A model generated the notes under the pieces. The model saw only the letters and a program-made list of their open reading frames with translations. It searched no databases and was not told where the DNA came from. The position numbers were made by a program, and so were the translations under genes. DNA of 64,000 nucleotides from Liolophura sinensis (lineage: Eukaryota > Mollusca > Polyplacophora > Chitonida > Chitonidae). Of the stretch, positions 34,796 to 48,500 are shown in pieces; within the stretch, counting starts at the first letter, position 1, and each line of letters opens with the position of its first letter. Location of the stretch: contig NC_088301.1 of NCBI RefSeq assembly GCF_032854445.1, forward strand, positions 28,318,402 through 28,382,401, in the 5' to 3' direction.

Positions 34796-36365
34796 AATAT
34801 ATTTTTGTACAGTTTGAGAAAAGCTCTGTCGAGAGTTATTTTTTTTTAGAGTAACTACTTGATTTTTGTGCACACAGCTTGGTAATGTATTAAAGAGCAA
34901 TGCATAGAAGTAATACAGGTTTGTCAAACAATACATGTATTTGAATGGTTCCATCGGTCAGACTCCGTTGCTGATAAAAAAAAAAAACGATAAAGGCAAC
35001 AGCTATAGTTCAGTTGGATTTTTGACTCCACATTGTGTTACAGTATGTCCCCGTCTGTGTTGGAAAGAATGCGATCTGTCAGTTGTGGCGCTTACACGTG
35101 TATGATACCAATAAAAAAATAAAATATAGCTCTCAGGGACAGCGATGCCGGGGTTCAAGTCAGTATATAGGTGCCTGTCTGTATTCTTTCGTTACATTTG
35201 ATGTCCTCTGCTTTTTAACACACTTCAACAAGTTTCAGCAAACATACAGATATAGTGCATATACAGCACTTTGAACTCTGAGATTTTCAGGGTTCACACA
35301 ACTCGCTGGTGTAAATTATTATTAGTGAGTTGAAGGGGATAGGAAATATTAACATGGTGGCTGTGGAAATTGACTTAAACAACCAATAGCAAGCTACTGC
35401 ATTTCTCAACCAATTTGCAGGAAAATTGCAAACATGATATCCCCAGTTGTCTTATATATGCGTATCGATTGTTAATGCAATCGGATCAGCGGCTCTGGAG
35501 AAGACCTCTTTTTTTTTTAAATTTCCATACTTCCCCAATATGGCTGTTGAGTGAGTCTCAAGTAGGTAAAGTTTTTTACTCCAGCAAGTCTAGGTCAAGC
35601 GATTTGGTGATGAACGTGTGTAAAAAAATTAACAACTGCAGTGCACAGTTTTCTCACCAAAACTAAAGGCCTAGTGCAGTAGGGATTCAACACATACAGT
35701 AGGGATTCAAGCCTAAATGATTTGATGGCCTAATGAATAAATATACATGCATACCCTAATGCCTCAACCTTTTCACATTTGAAAGAGAGAGAGCAACTTT
35801 TAGAGCAATTTACACACATTTATAATTTGATTTGGGAGACAAAAGTACATTAGTTGGATTGGCCGGTATTTGGGCTTCAACAAAAAGCATAATTTGACTC
35901 AGTCTACTCATTTGACTCAGTCTACTCATTTGACTCAGTCTACTCGGAATAATGACTTCATAGTATGCTTGAATAAACACTTTGCAAACACGCAAGAAGG
36001 TTGAAGAATTCCAGAACCAGAATCATTTTGGAAGGTTTTTACAAATTTTTTTGTGATTTTTGAAGGACCACTATCTAATATAAAGATTATTATTTTGTCT
36101 GTATGCAATGGAGCCATAAATTAGTTTAAATTATAACAAAAAAAAAACTTTTACAGAGCTGGTTTAGCCTGTTATGGTTGTTGACGGCTATTGATGACTA
36201 TTGATGTACTGGTAACCAATAAACTAGTCTTGTTTTGTATTGAAATATAATTTTTCTTAATTGGTGACTGTTGATGATAAAGTTCTGATATAGTTTCTGT
36301 CCCTTGGCCAGATTTGACGAACAACTGCTTTTTTGAACAAACTGAACCTGATTTGTATTCCATCA

Positions 36366-36390
36366 ACACACGCACACGCACATGCACACG

Positions 36391-36442
<52 letters not shown>
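36366..36442. repeat. Compound (CA)n(TA)n microsatellite
   Basis: Runs of CA with CG interruptions, followed directly by a TA run. Confidence 0.95.
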
Positions 36443-36446
<4 letters not shown>

Positions 36447-36671
36447 CACGTCATGTATGAGAAAGGTCGTCAGTAACTGGCCAAAACTTGCTTCAGTCTG
36501 GTTACTCTGATTTCATACATCCCTAGATATAAGTGAGTAAAGCACTAATTAATTAAAGAACAATTAATAAATAAATAAATCAGTAGCAAGAAGACTGCAT
36601 TCTTGATAAAGGAATCACACTGAAGGTATGATAGATATCATGTTTTGTCATATGAAACTGACTCCGGGATG

Positions 36672-36940
36672 TATTTATTTGATGTTCAACACAATAATCA
36701 AGAATGTTTCATTTATGCTAGGGCGGTCGGTTTAATGAGTGTAGGAAACCGGGGCGACGCGCATTAACCACACATCTTTGGTTAAGTTAGAGATCAACAT
36801 TCTCACGTGATGTATGCACACAGGCTTGGTAGAAGACCAGTGGTTTTCAACAAATCATTAGGCAGCGTAAATGGTCACGTGAGCCTCACAGACCTGTCGT
36901 TGTCACTCCATTCCAGTACCTGGGGCCGATGTGATTTAAG
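36672..36940. repeat. SINE-C-like repeat
   Basis: Shares 'tttatgctagggcggtcggt'-type and 'tggtagaagaccagtggttt' blocks with 32.7-33.05 kb. Confidence 0.5.
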
Positions 36941-37294
36941 TCGAACATAATACCTCGTAACAATGCATAGTTTTTAGTACTGGAAGCTGAAATTTTAATA
37001 TGTTTGTCTTAGGATCAAACTCATCAAATGGTCAAAGTTTTAATTTCAAGGGCCCAATAATAAGCTCTAAAATGATACATCATATTTTGACTCAAGTCAG
37101 AAATGGCTTTGTGCTCTCGGCTTCTGGAACCTTGTTACCTCTCCAGTTCTAACAGTGTGTGATAACAACATAGGGTCCGGTACTGGTTACTGCACCACAG
37201 CTCAACTTGCTACCGTTTCATTGGCAGAGATATTCTCAACGCAAAAACAATGAATTCAAAATTGTTAACCGCAAGGGACAGCACAATCGCTTGA

Positions 37295-37636
37295 GTGAGA
37301 GAGTCAGTCCTTGGGTGTTTAATGTGGTAATTGACAATTTTTCAGTCATATAACGACAAAGGGAAGGAGTCCTTAGAGTGCAGGTAATGTGCCTCCTTGT
37401 TGCAGGACGAATTTCCACCGCTCTTTTATTTAGTGCCGCTTCTTTGAGACGACTTACCGAAGACAAGTAAGGTGCCCCGCCATTACACTGAGTCAACCAG
37501 TCGATGCACCATCCGCCAGGTGGGGAAGTTTCAACTTCCTCTATTAACGGCTTTGGTGTGACCCGACCCAGGATTGACCCAGGGTCTACCGCCTCCGAAG
37601 CGGACGCTCTACCAACTGTGCTATCGGGGCCGGTCG
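37295..37636 (-). repeat. SINE-B, near full length
   Basis: On minus it begins with a recognisable tRNA-like head ('gatagcacagttggtagagc' A box region, 'tgggtcaatcctgggtcg' B box region). It then has the family body with 'ccttgttgcaggacgaattt' on plus. It is the best copy of this family in the window. Confidence 0.8.
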
Positions 37637-38461
37637 CAATTGTTTGAGAATTCTCCTCTCAGAAAAAATACTATGCTTTGATGGAACCTGTGCTGGGAGC
37701 GTGCATCTCATTTTCACGGTGAGGAATCCTTTTCAAGTATGCCACATCGCGGATGTGTAGTTCAAAACGAAGACGGGCAACACAACTATTAATTAGGCCT
37801 ACAACCGTGCAAAATACAATTCAGCCAGTCTTTTCAAAAAGGAGAGCTTTTCAGTATCCCGATGGCAAAACTACAATATTACCCAAACGATCCTTCCATC
37901 AATCCACTGGTTTGGGTTGAAGGAAATAATGCACTCATCACGCTTATTTCATTTTAAGGATAAATGTTAGCTATAGTGATAGAAAAGTGATAGCTATACG
38001 GCCATGTCAGCATGGTCTTTGAGGAATTCCCCATGCCCCGATCCATAAATAGCGGACCTGTTCGAATCAAGCGTCTGGACAAGGAATCCCGAAACAGTGA
38101 GAACAGGGGAATCCACAATTTCCTGTCCAAGATTGGATTTGAATCTGCACTGTTTGTGCTCTTGTGATTGAAAGACAAATACCTTTAACCATTTGACCAC
38201 GACCAGCTCCTTGACACTGTGAAAAATTCCCACTTTGGATTACGTGACTAGAAATTCTTGTGATCCGAGATTTCCAGGTTAACCTGTGTACACATGTAAA
38301 TGTATGCTACCATGATTTTGAACAAAATTCATGTTGAAAAGCGATTTTTCGCATGATATGAATTATATACTTCAAAATCAAATGTATTACTGCTTACACA
38401 GGAAACCTAGGTGGGGAATCAACGTGTTTTAACATGTGGCAGAATATTACAACTTAGGACG

Positions 38462-38595
38462 ATCGGCACGTATGACCCCAGTCGGTTAGCGCGCTAATGG
38501 CCCAGGAGCCTCTCACCACTAATGCGGTCGCTGTAAGTCCGACCGTAAGTGGGAAGATCTTCCACCAACCTGCGGATGTTCGTGGGTTTCTGATA
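38462..38595 (+). repeat. SINE-A copy, truncated
   Basis: 'ccagtcggttagcgcgctaa', 'tggcccaggagcctctcacc', 'aatgcggtcgctgtaagtcc' and 'aacctgcggatgttcgtggg' mark the tRNA-like head and middle. The tail is missing. Confidence 0.8.
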
Positions 38596-39441
38596 AGATC
38601 AGAATGTAAGTAATGAAATAGACAGCAGGATCTCATTCAGCAATGACACCAGGTCACAAGATGGTGTTCATTGTGAGAGTTGGTGATGTATGGTGTCATG
38701 AATACTGTATGGTGTTTCGGAGAGTGTATTATGTAACTTGGGGTGCTGAATGGTTTTGGTATCACAAAATTTGTCATCTGCACCAAGCAGTAATAGTTAT
38801 TTTTATTATATTTCTTTCAGTTGTGCTATTACATTGATAAGTCTCTCATCAAGTTTATTAGTTTTTGCTTTCATTTCGTGATGACATGTACATGGTTCTC
38901 AAGCATACACATGCCGTTATACTGATAGTGTGTGATGGTACAATGCTTTTGAGAAACAAGTCTGTCTTAGCGACAACGAACACTGTGATACCCCACCCAG
39001 TGAGGCGACAATACAGGTGACTAAAGGACAATTGCCTATTGGTCATCTGGGGGACTAGGAGCCATAGAGCGTTTCACACTACGTACATTCCATAAGAATT
39101 ACACACTCATAGCTTTGTCTTAATTTTTTGATAAGAAGATTGGTCACAATTCCAATCCATTGCCGGGTGTAATTATAAATTAATGTAAAGTATAAATTCT
39201 TTCATGCACTGCCTTGATTTCTTATCTGAGAATTGTGATAAATCCAGGCATACGTATGTTGTATTAGTTTTTCACTGACAGAAAAAGGAGAGTTATTCAG
39301 TTTACAGAGAGGGAGCTTGATCAGAGTCAGCTGGAGGAAGACTGAAAGAAAGCATTCACGCAGGCTCCAACTTAAACTCCACTTTCGGTTATATCAGATT
39401 TTTTTTTCTTTTGAGGAGCCAGTGCTTGTGGTGAATGTTAG

Positions 39442-41748
39442 AGGACAGTAACTGAAATAAAGACAAAATGGCAAGATTTGAAGAAAACAACGAAATCTAT
39501 GGAAGCTAAGAGAAAGAGACAGCTTCGGCCCAAAGGTGGTGGACCACCACCACTGGAGATCCCAGCCATCAACCAAAGGGTAGGCCAAATCAGTTCACCA
39601 TTCACTTTTTTTACTGCGTATGGAGTATACAAAATATTATTTGCTAATGTACTCCTGCACTTGCCACAACCGATACACATTCAGCAAAATGCTGACAACC
39701 AGAATTTTAGTGGCGGAAAACTGGGCAGAGCCCGGGAGAAACGCATGACCATACGCAGGTTGCTGCAGACTTTCCCCACATATGACAGGAGAGGAAGCCA
39801 GTATGAAATGGACTTGAACTCACAGCCAACGCATTGATGAGAGGATCCTGGGTTATTGTACTGCACTAAATGTTGGAGTTCTTCCCTTGGCGACAGTAAC
39901 CAGATGCCAAAGCTCATGAGGCTATTACTGTTTGTCAAAGACAGTTTGTCTTTAAACAATATAGTGGGCGTATCTCTTTGTCACATGTAAGAAAGTTGGC
40001 AATAAGATGTTGAAGGTTTACCCAGGCTGCTCTGATGTGTTTCACCCTTGAAACTTTCTGACACAATTTAAGTGAAACAACAATCAAATAATAAACATGT
40101 TACGTAAAGTAAAAGGTCTTCTTCCTTCTAAGATATCTTATATTTATGTATGATTGGATTATCATTTCGTATTTGAGGATTTCACTGTGTGCACACTTGG
40201 TGTGCACACAATCAAATATAGAGCTAATATTGTATGCAGGAGACAATAATAGTTCCAATATTCAAACTAGAGTTAACACAAAACCTTGTTGTGCCAATTA
40301 ATGTATTAAAGGATATTGTGTTATTTGCGATACAGTAATAGCTGTACCCTTACACATCACTTCACAAACATGTAGGTCATGTGAGTTTCAGGTGACATAC
40401 CATTCACTTGAATACCAGTGGTTAAAGCGATAGAAACTCAGTGTACAAATGAACTTAGCATAAGAAAAATATCTTTTACAATTTCCTTTTCCTGACCGAA
40501 TTACAGATGATACCAGAACTCTGCTTAAGTAAAATTATGCATTCTGTCCTGTGAAGCTCAAAATATTGATCATACAGTCGTATTATTGTTCTGAGTGATC
40601 ATTTAAAGTTAAAACTTCCAAATTTTTACAAGTTTTGGAGACTGTGTTATTCTTCTGTTTATATCTTTTAAACGAGAAAATATATCATACATTTGTGGGC
40701 GCATTCTTCAGCTTGGATAATTAGCTACATATGTTGGAAATTTCAAAACTTTATGCTTCTTAAATAAGCAAGAAATGACCATCTTAACTATGGACAAATT
40801 GTTAAAAGGGGATGATTCAAATGTCTACTACACTTATCTCATATGTAATAAAATTAGCTATGCAAAATATAGAAGCCAGTAATAGGTTTTGTTAGTGTTT
40901 ACCTAAAATGTGCTCTATCCATATTGTGATAGCTCTCAGCTTTGGTTTCCTTCTTTTCAGTTCCGTTCTGCTCCTTTATTTATCATATATCGTATGTTTG
41001 CCACAATCGCCGATGCTGATTCTTTCTTTTTTTGCTTTTTGTATTTTAATCTACTGTTACCATATCATCACATCTGAAATAAAGGCTTAAAATTTTTCCT
41101 TATTTAGAGAAACAGATTAGTAAGTTTTTTTAGAACTTGTTGCCAACCCCAATGTGTACTACGTAATTAAATGTGTTCATTTCAATGCAGATCTTGAGAA
41201 GGAGCAGGCAGAGCATGGAGGAATCTCAGTTGTCCCTTGCGACCAGTCATGCTCGTCTGACCTCCATGCCTTGTCAAAGGCTGATGTTGCTCCATCTGCA
41301 GGCATCATGCCCTCTTCCACCAATCCATCAGGTAACAGTGATAAAAATATCAAACAATAAAACTGATTAAAAAAGGAAAGAAAATCCACCCTGAAGTTGT
41401 TCCTTAAGCAGGTAGAGAGCCAGAAAATATTAAAATAATAACCATTGATATTAAATAATAATGCCAGATATTTATTTTCCACGCTTGTATTTTTGTGATA
41501 TTTTAATTGTAATCGCATATGTTGATAAATATGTGTTTCATTTTGACTGTTGTTTAGAGATGAAGAGGAAAAGGCCTCAGACTGCTGTCCCTTTTGAGGA
41601 GAGGCTTTTGAGGATTGAAGAAGAGAAGCTCCAGGTTCATAAGGAGATTGCCGCAGGCCCAAAGGAGCTTGTGGCAGAGCCTTTTACAAGCCTCAGAAAG
41701 GGTGCATCAAAGCCCAGATACCTTAAATTGACTGATCTGTTAAGCTAA
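39442..41748 (+). CDS. Partial MYB/SANT-like DNA-binding protein gene (three exons seen)
   Basis: Exon 39442-39579 (acceptor ttag, donor agg/gtaggc) encodes RTVTEIKTKWQDLKKTTKSM and AKRKRQLRPKGGGPPPLE. This matches the last helix of a MYB_DNA-bind_5/SANT-like domain and the GGGPPP linker that usually follows it. Exon 41191-41331 joins exon 41558-41748 in phase and encodes an acidic stretch, then MKRKRPQTAVPFEERLLRIE, EEKLQVHKEI and a stop. Such proteins are DNA-binding and often derive from, or accompany, PIF/Harbinger transposons. The first helices of the domain are not found upstream. The phases of 39,579 (0) and 41,191 (needs one base before) do not match, so at least one internal exon is missing or unseen. 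It may be a live gene with undetected exons or a relic. Confidence 0.5.
39700..39862 (-). repeat. SINE-A copy, truncated at the tail end
   Basis: 'tggcggaaaactgggcagag' followed by 'cccgggagaaacgcatgacc' and 'gacttgaactcacagccaac'. It lies in the intron of the MYB/SANT gene just after its first seen exon. Confidence 0.75.
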
Positions 41749-41769
41749 CATAATAACTAATCGTTTGCA

Positions 41770-41806
41770 AAAAAAAAAAAACCAAAAAAAAAAAAAAAAA
41801 AAACGA
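41770..41806. repeat. Poly(A) tract
   Basis: Interrupted A run just after the MYB/SANT stop codon. It could be a retro-insertion tail or a simple repeat. Confidence 0.8.
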
Positions 41807-42099
41807 ATCTGGCGAGTATTTTTACTTGTAAAAAAAAATACACATAACACAGAAAAAATTTCAAGCAGAAAACTTTCTCTGCCTTTTAATGGCGCTAGTG
41901 TGCCATACATACATGATGTAATTGTGGCATTTTCGGTTTTGAGGTGCAATTTTATACGTCTCTGAGATGCATTGCGATAATTTTTGCTCGGAAAAAAAAA
42001 ATCATCACAACTGTGTATACTATTACTAGACAGTAGTCTAGGCCTAAACCCAATGTTAAAAGCTATGAGTTCCACATAGCAAAAAAGTAGATGAGCTCT

Positions 42100-43880
42100 A
42101 AAAACTCGAACAATAACATTTTTTTACATCTTGACATCTGGGCAATGCATCTGCAAGTAACATTTTTTTTCTTTCTCAAAATGTTGACCTGTATTATTAA
42201 GTCACATTAACACTGTATTATGTCAGTAAGACAGCATGCCTATCACCGCAGTTTATTGTGGTAGCCAGAATAATACCTGCAACAGTATATTCCTTTTTTG
42301 CCTTTTGCTGTCAGCTATAAACCAAAGATCAAAGCTGCAATGTTTCGAAGCCGGAATTTTGTTCTAGGTCTATTGTATATGATAATGAATAGCTATGATA
42401 TTGTATATAGATGTTTGCATCTATTTACAACTGTTTCAAAATGCTACTCCTTCAACAGATTTAATCTGTTATCATTGAAGCTTGGTACATGTATATTAAA
42501 ACTACATTAAGATACATATATTGTTGTGCTGATCTTCAATTTTGATTTTTCTTGGCCTGCTATAATGCCTGTCTGCCCAGGTTTTGGTAGCACTTGTTTC
42601 AATATGCTATTTCTCCTGCATTTTATGTCTGATGTCAGTTAAACTTGGTATATGTACAACTAACATGTCTGAGTTATACATAATTGGTAACAAAAAACAT
42701 CAGAGTTATTGCCTCTTGAATTCATAGTACACACCTCGAATTGGCATTGACTATAGCCTGGATGTTGAACGAGTGAAAGCCCTGCCGACACAAAAACGCA
42801 GGGTCGTCAATCGCAGACATGTGCGATGATGGGGATCTGTGTCTCGTCGACAACACCAAGCACGTTTGGAAATGCTGATATTTTATAAAAAGTCAGTCTT
42901 CACTTTAACAACGTCTTGGGGTGACTGGGGGAAGCGGAGGTCGCCGGTGTCGCTTTCGCAAATAACCTTTATAACAGCTAACAAGCAAACACCCGCCGAC
43001 GCCTTACTTATGCCGTGAATATCGGTTTATTTCCGTAAGAAAAGATCCTGTTGCCAGGAATCGCAGAGAGACACAAAACTGAATGACAACAGGAATGGCG
43101 TTCGATCTCAAAGTCACAGCTTATCTACGAACTGCGCAATAACATGACGAGGCAGCCGATATCGTGAAATTACTCCACGGTCAGTGTGCAGTTCAAGTGG
43201 TGAAAACACACTGCTTTCTTAAAGTGTGCCTACGGAACACCACAAGCGCCGCCATATTTAGTATACTTACGGAATTTACGTCTGCCCAAGGGTAGGTGTA
43301 AATTTGCACCAAACTTTACACCCAGTCGCAGCCTTACTCCAGCTTTGTAAGACGAGCCCCAGGAGCGTGTTCCACAACGTAGTGCTTTTTAATGCCTACA
43401 GTGCTGGTTGCCGTGGAAGTTAAGTGCGCGCAACCCTGAGCGTCAAATCGTCTGAAAACTTTTCATGGTGAAATTCGATGTGCTTGTTGTCACTCTTATA
43501 GCTTTTATTAACACTGAACTAAATTGCAAAGCTCTGACGGCTCGTGGAGGTTTGACTTGTATGGCGTAATTCGGCGGAAAAAATGTATAAAACCAGCCTC
43601 ATTATCTAGTGATAATAGTGAAGTGCCATATTACTTAGATTAATGTGCCCTTTGTAAATATTTTTTACATTCACCTTAACAATATATACAGGGCTATATA
43701 CAGTAGCTGATTATGAATAAATAATAAATCTGGACACTAATCTTTTAAAAATCACTGCTGTCATACAATTAAGTACGAAATTAAACAGCAGTCAAATTAA
43801 AATATGCTGTTATCTTAATTATGTATGTATGTATGCTTGGGGCTTTTATGTCGTACTTTTCAAACATATGACGACGAAGA
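42100..43880. other. No gene recognised; GC-richer CpG-containing stretch at 42.75-43.45 kb
   Basis: 42,750-43,450 is richer in GC and CpG than its surroundings and includes 'gcgccgccatattta' (YY1-like) near 43,250. This is the kind of sequence found at promoters. No exon I trust starts on either side. Short inverted and duplicated bits at 43,355-43,440 ('gtgttccacaacgtagtgc') resemble the MITE at 58.6-58.8 kb. Confidence 0.35.
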
Positions 43881-43881
43881 G

Positions 43882-44048
43882 TTATTATTTACTTGATTGG
43901 TGTTTTATACCGTACTCAAGAATATTTCACTCATAGCACGGCGGCCAGCCTTATGGTGGGAGGAAACCGAGTAAAGCCCGGTGGAAACCCGGGACTATCT
44001 GCAGGTTGCTGCAGACCTTCTCATGTACGGCCGGAGAGGAAATCAGAA
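43882..44048 (-). repeat. SINE-A copy, truncated
   Basis: From 'attatttacttgattggtgt' through 'ggtggaaacccgggactatc' to 'cggccggagaggaaatcaga'. A SINE-B-like scrap ('gcttggggcttttatgtcgt') precedes it at 43,833. Confidence 0.85.
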
Positions 44049-45535
44049 GGGCCAGAAGGGTGTTTGTATATCTATATATAATGTGTCTTCTTATTGGAGT
44101 CCATGCTGCCAAAGTGCTACTGCTACTGGAGTATCATGCCGAAAACACCAGACGTGACACCCCACCTTGAGTTATCTCCCCTGTCCGAAGCATATGACCA
44201 CTTCCACATTCGGGTTTGATCTCTGTCTCCCGACTTCGACGGGAACACTAACCATTAGGCCACAGAATCGGTCTATCTTCATTCTGATTGCATTGACTAG
44301 CTGACTGCTATATGAGGCGAGCTGGTTGAATTTAGTGAATACCTTATTTTCATTACCCATCAATACATGCCCATAGGTTTCGTTTGTTAGAATGTGATCA
44401 CCACAGAGCAATGTAGCTTACATCTACTGAGCTACACAGTAACACACATAATTCAAAATAGAAATTTATTAATTCATATTGTGCAACAGATATACTATTA
44501 AATAGATTATGCAATTTTTAGCTTTAACCCATTTTAACATGCACTAGGACCCATTTCAAAACCATTCATGCAATGTAATTTCTACCTCAGACAGTAATAT
44601 GTGGTTCTGATGTTGTCTCAACTGTAGCCAAGACAGACAATAACAACCTCCTGCATGTACTTCTGAGAGACCGATATACTGAATCTGGCAACACAATGGT
44701 TGCTTGCAACTGAACAGGTTACTGCATTTCAGCGAAAACTTTTTTCAAGTAACACACTTTGTTAAACAAATTCTGCCTGATTCATTCACCTTATAGGGTC
44801 ACCTGTGAGGAAAAATTAAGTGTTGGCATCACAAGTGTAATTTTTAAGACTTCTGTGCTTCTTAAAGTGCATTTTCACACACCAAACTTTAGGTGAAACA
44901 CAGTATATTGTCAATGTGCAATGTCTAAAGCTTAGGTGTGTTTATCTTTAAGCAGGAGGTTGACAGCCACATCACTAATACCACAATAAGAAATAAATCA
45001 TGTGAAAATAGTATTCAGTCGAGTGTACAATATTTATTCAGGAAAATCTATACAAAAAAAAAAACATGACTACACGGAACTGCACTCTGTCTTCAGCATT
45101 CCCACGTCAAAAGCACTGTTAAAATCTGCAAATGTAAATAATTATGTCCAAAAATAAAGCCAAACACTGTTCGCAAATAAAAGTTTAGATGAAGCAGTAA
45201 CAAATATGAGCAACTGTTCACTATGACAGACCAAAACGTGCTTGCTGGTAACAACAGATGTGGAATTTCTGACATTTTAAATATTATGACATTTATTATA
45301 ATAATGATGACTTTTCCTCATCATTAGCAGTAAATGATGCTGCTTGATCACATGTACAAATATGTACAGTTTAAAATCATACGCACATTTAAAGGAATCT
45401 TATAATATTTTTTAGTTCATGACCGTCTTAAGTTTTCAAAATTTTTGACCATCTTATTGCAGTAAGATATAAATACATTCTACAACTTACTCTGTCAGAT
45501 ATATGGTCCTTCGAGTCCAAATTATAGCTAGATGT

Positions 45536-48500
45536 CTACCATTCTCCTACTTTGCCGTCTGGTGTTACTGACTGGAAAACACCCTCTTTCTTCATCCTCT
45601 CGAAATCTGCCTGGGCATCATAGGTCCTAATAGACAAAACAACGAAATAACCAAACTACTCTTTTGATGATGTTTCAGATATTATTTGAACTCAAGAATT
45701 ATTCACTGGCTGTCACCGGCTCAGAAAGACTCTCCAAAACAGGGCCTGAATTTCTTATTGGGCTATTAATGCTCTTTATTTTTGTCTCCATAGGATTTAT
45801 TTAAAACAATAATCTCTTTCATTAGCCAAAATGAAAGAAATTTCCCTACCGACCGAGTGACTATTTTCTCTGTTAGGGTAGTGTTACCCCTAACAAAGAA
45901 TCGCTGAAGGATGGCCTGGTTACCTACAGTTAAACCAATATTTCAGCTGAATGCTTCAGTTAAAACCATTGACAGTTATTTTAATATTCAGAATGTTGCC
46001 ACAGTTTTTCTGAATCTTGTGACAAAATGCCCGGGTTAACCCACTGACCTTTGACAAGTTACTGACAAACTGACTACAGACTTTTACATTCACACAATCA
46101 ATTGGGTGATGTAACATATACATGTAGGTGTCGACGTAGAACAGCAAACCTGGTCTTCAATGAGGTTGCGTGAAGTACTCTTAACTTGCAATTCAATATT
46201 TGGAGAAGGTTTAAAACTCGAACTTGAAGGGCTTCCTTCATCTAAGTAGTTTATTGAATTTTTTCTATTATTCACTGAACAGATCAGTAAAAGAAAATTA
46301 GCATCACCAGAAAGTATAGAAACATCAAAGTGAAACTTCACACATCCACATGCTTCCTGCCAGTTAAATTCAGCGTTTAATGGCGAGAGGAAACATAACA
46401 AGTACAACATGTTTTTTATCGCTGATATTTCCATATTTGATGAGCCAACAGTCGCCATCACGTGACTTCCCTTTTTGCTTTACAAGTCTTGCAAAATAAT
46501 CTGACTTGACTCTCTGACCGGGACAACAAATCACCCCTGTAGTTCCCATACTGAACAAGAAGCCAGGGATCAGTGTTCAGCTGCTACACTTGGGTCACAT
46601 CTGTCAGCAACTTTCCCCTGTGTCTTTTTGTTCACTTGAGATCTTCAGATTGAGCAATAACATTATCAATTAGCGTCTTTATTAGTGAAAGAACTATACT
46701 TGTCAAACTATCTTGGATTTTGGCTTGGAGAAAAGGACGCAATTTTGCACCTGTCTGTTATGATTGCATTTCGAGTAAGAGTACCGAGTCACCCTTTGCA
46801 TAGTTTCACTCATACTTCTTACAGCGCATGTGTCACTCCCTACAAAGAAATGTTTTTTTTTTTTTTTTTCTGATGGCGTTTTACACCGTACTCAAGAATA
46901 TTTCACTTATTCGACAGCGGCCAGCATTATGGTGGGTGGAAACCGGGCAGAACCCGGGGGGAAACCCACGACCATCCGCTGGTAGCTGACAGACCTTCCC
47001 ACAAACGGCCGGGAGAGAAAGCCAGCATGAGCTGGACTTGAACTCAGCTACCGCATTGGTGAAAGACTCCTGGGTCATTACGCTGCGCTAGAGCTCTAAC
47101 CAACTGAGCCACGGAGGCCCCTACAAAGAAATCATGAACAACATCGATGAGGTGGGGTCACGGTGATGAGACAGGAAGTGATGTCAGAAAATACAAAATC
47201 GCGGTCTGAACTTTTGTTTCTATTATTACTTGATGCACATGCATTCTCTTTATCTAAATTACGTTCAAAGTGATTCTAATGATCTCCTGACACAGTTTTA
47301 TTGACGAATGCCAAGTACATGTCCCCGCAAGGACACCAGTGATGAGGCTCACACAAGATCCAAAGGTTAAGCCTGTCACGTGGCAGGGTTGGATGCAGAT
47401 ATTTTTGTGGAGTCCTTATTTGTTTTTTCAGAAAAATTGTTGCAGAGCTCCGTGAGGCAAATTTGATCAAAGTAGCTGGTGGATTATCTCAATGTCTAAA
47501 ATGCATTTTAGGCCGCATTAAGATGTTTCTTATCAACACACAAGACTTGTTGCCAAGCAATACACCAGAACTGGTTACCGTCTCAGAACCCAGAGCTTCC
47601 AGGGTCCTTAGACCCCTGCCTGAGTGGGCTGGGATAGTTAACTGGCACCTTTTCAGTCATGGCTAAGCCGCAGCTCTGTGTCCAACCCAGAGTGATGGCA
47701 GTGATGTACACAAGCATAGAAAGTGGCATATGCCATGTCAGGAGTAGGAGTTTTACCTATACAGAGTGTATCTCCCATATTCTGCTTGCAAGCGATAAGG
47801 TCTATCACCACTGTCAGGGATAGAAATTTGAAGTAGAGCCAGCACGACAATAGTCCTGTTTATCCCTAAAAGTTACCGGACATTTTTGCGACTCACAGGA
47901 CAAAATTTCTTTGAACTGCTGATATATGATTAAATGCACTGTGTACTTAGTTTTAACATCCATCTGTTTTATTAACTGACCAGTTGGGTTATTTGTGGGC
48001 ACTGTAATTTTCACACATTGTGCAATAGATCACTTCCAATCTTCCTTGAAATATCGTCACGCAGCTGACTTTGTTGTTGCATCAGCTTCATTGCTTGGGT
48101 CGGTCCATTAGGCGATTGCTTGGTAAACCCGAATTTAAGTAGGCTGGTCATTTTGAACGATCAATATTTTTCGTTGAAAAATGTGTATCTTAATTACCAA
48201 ATATTCCTCTATTCAACTTATATGCATAATGGGCATTTTCATAGGCGTAAATGACGCCAATACATTCCTTATTTGCAGCACTGAAGGCCTGTAAGGTCTC
48301 AACCGTTATCAAAGTTTCAGCGATTTTTCAGATCAAATTGGGTTATGTTTTTTGGGCCAAAGAATTTTTTGTAAAATTTTTTGCACAAAGAATTAAGATA
48401 GGTACTTACTTATAGAACTCTGCATATTTTGCTTTCCTGGGTTCATTCACCAAGAACTTGTAGGCAACCGTACACACTGCTGAGAAGGCAAAGGCAATAC

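Larger units (their letters stand above)
34800..39441. other. Intergenic stretch, no gene recognised
   Basis: It begins with the probable 3' UTR of the CARD gene; AATAAA-type signals are at about 35,108-35,125. The rest holds a CA/TA microsatellite (36,366-36,442) and repeats at 36.67-36.94, 37.3-37.6 and 38.46-38.59 kb. A short three-unit repeat of 'tttgactcagtctactca' lies at 35,893-35,945. The expected first exon of the MYB/SANT gene should lie here but I could not find it. Confidence 0.5.
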
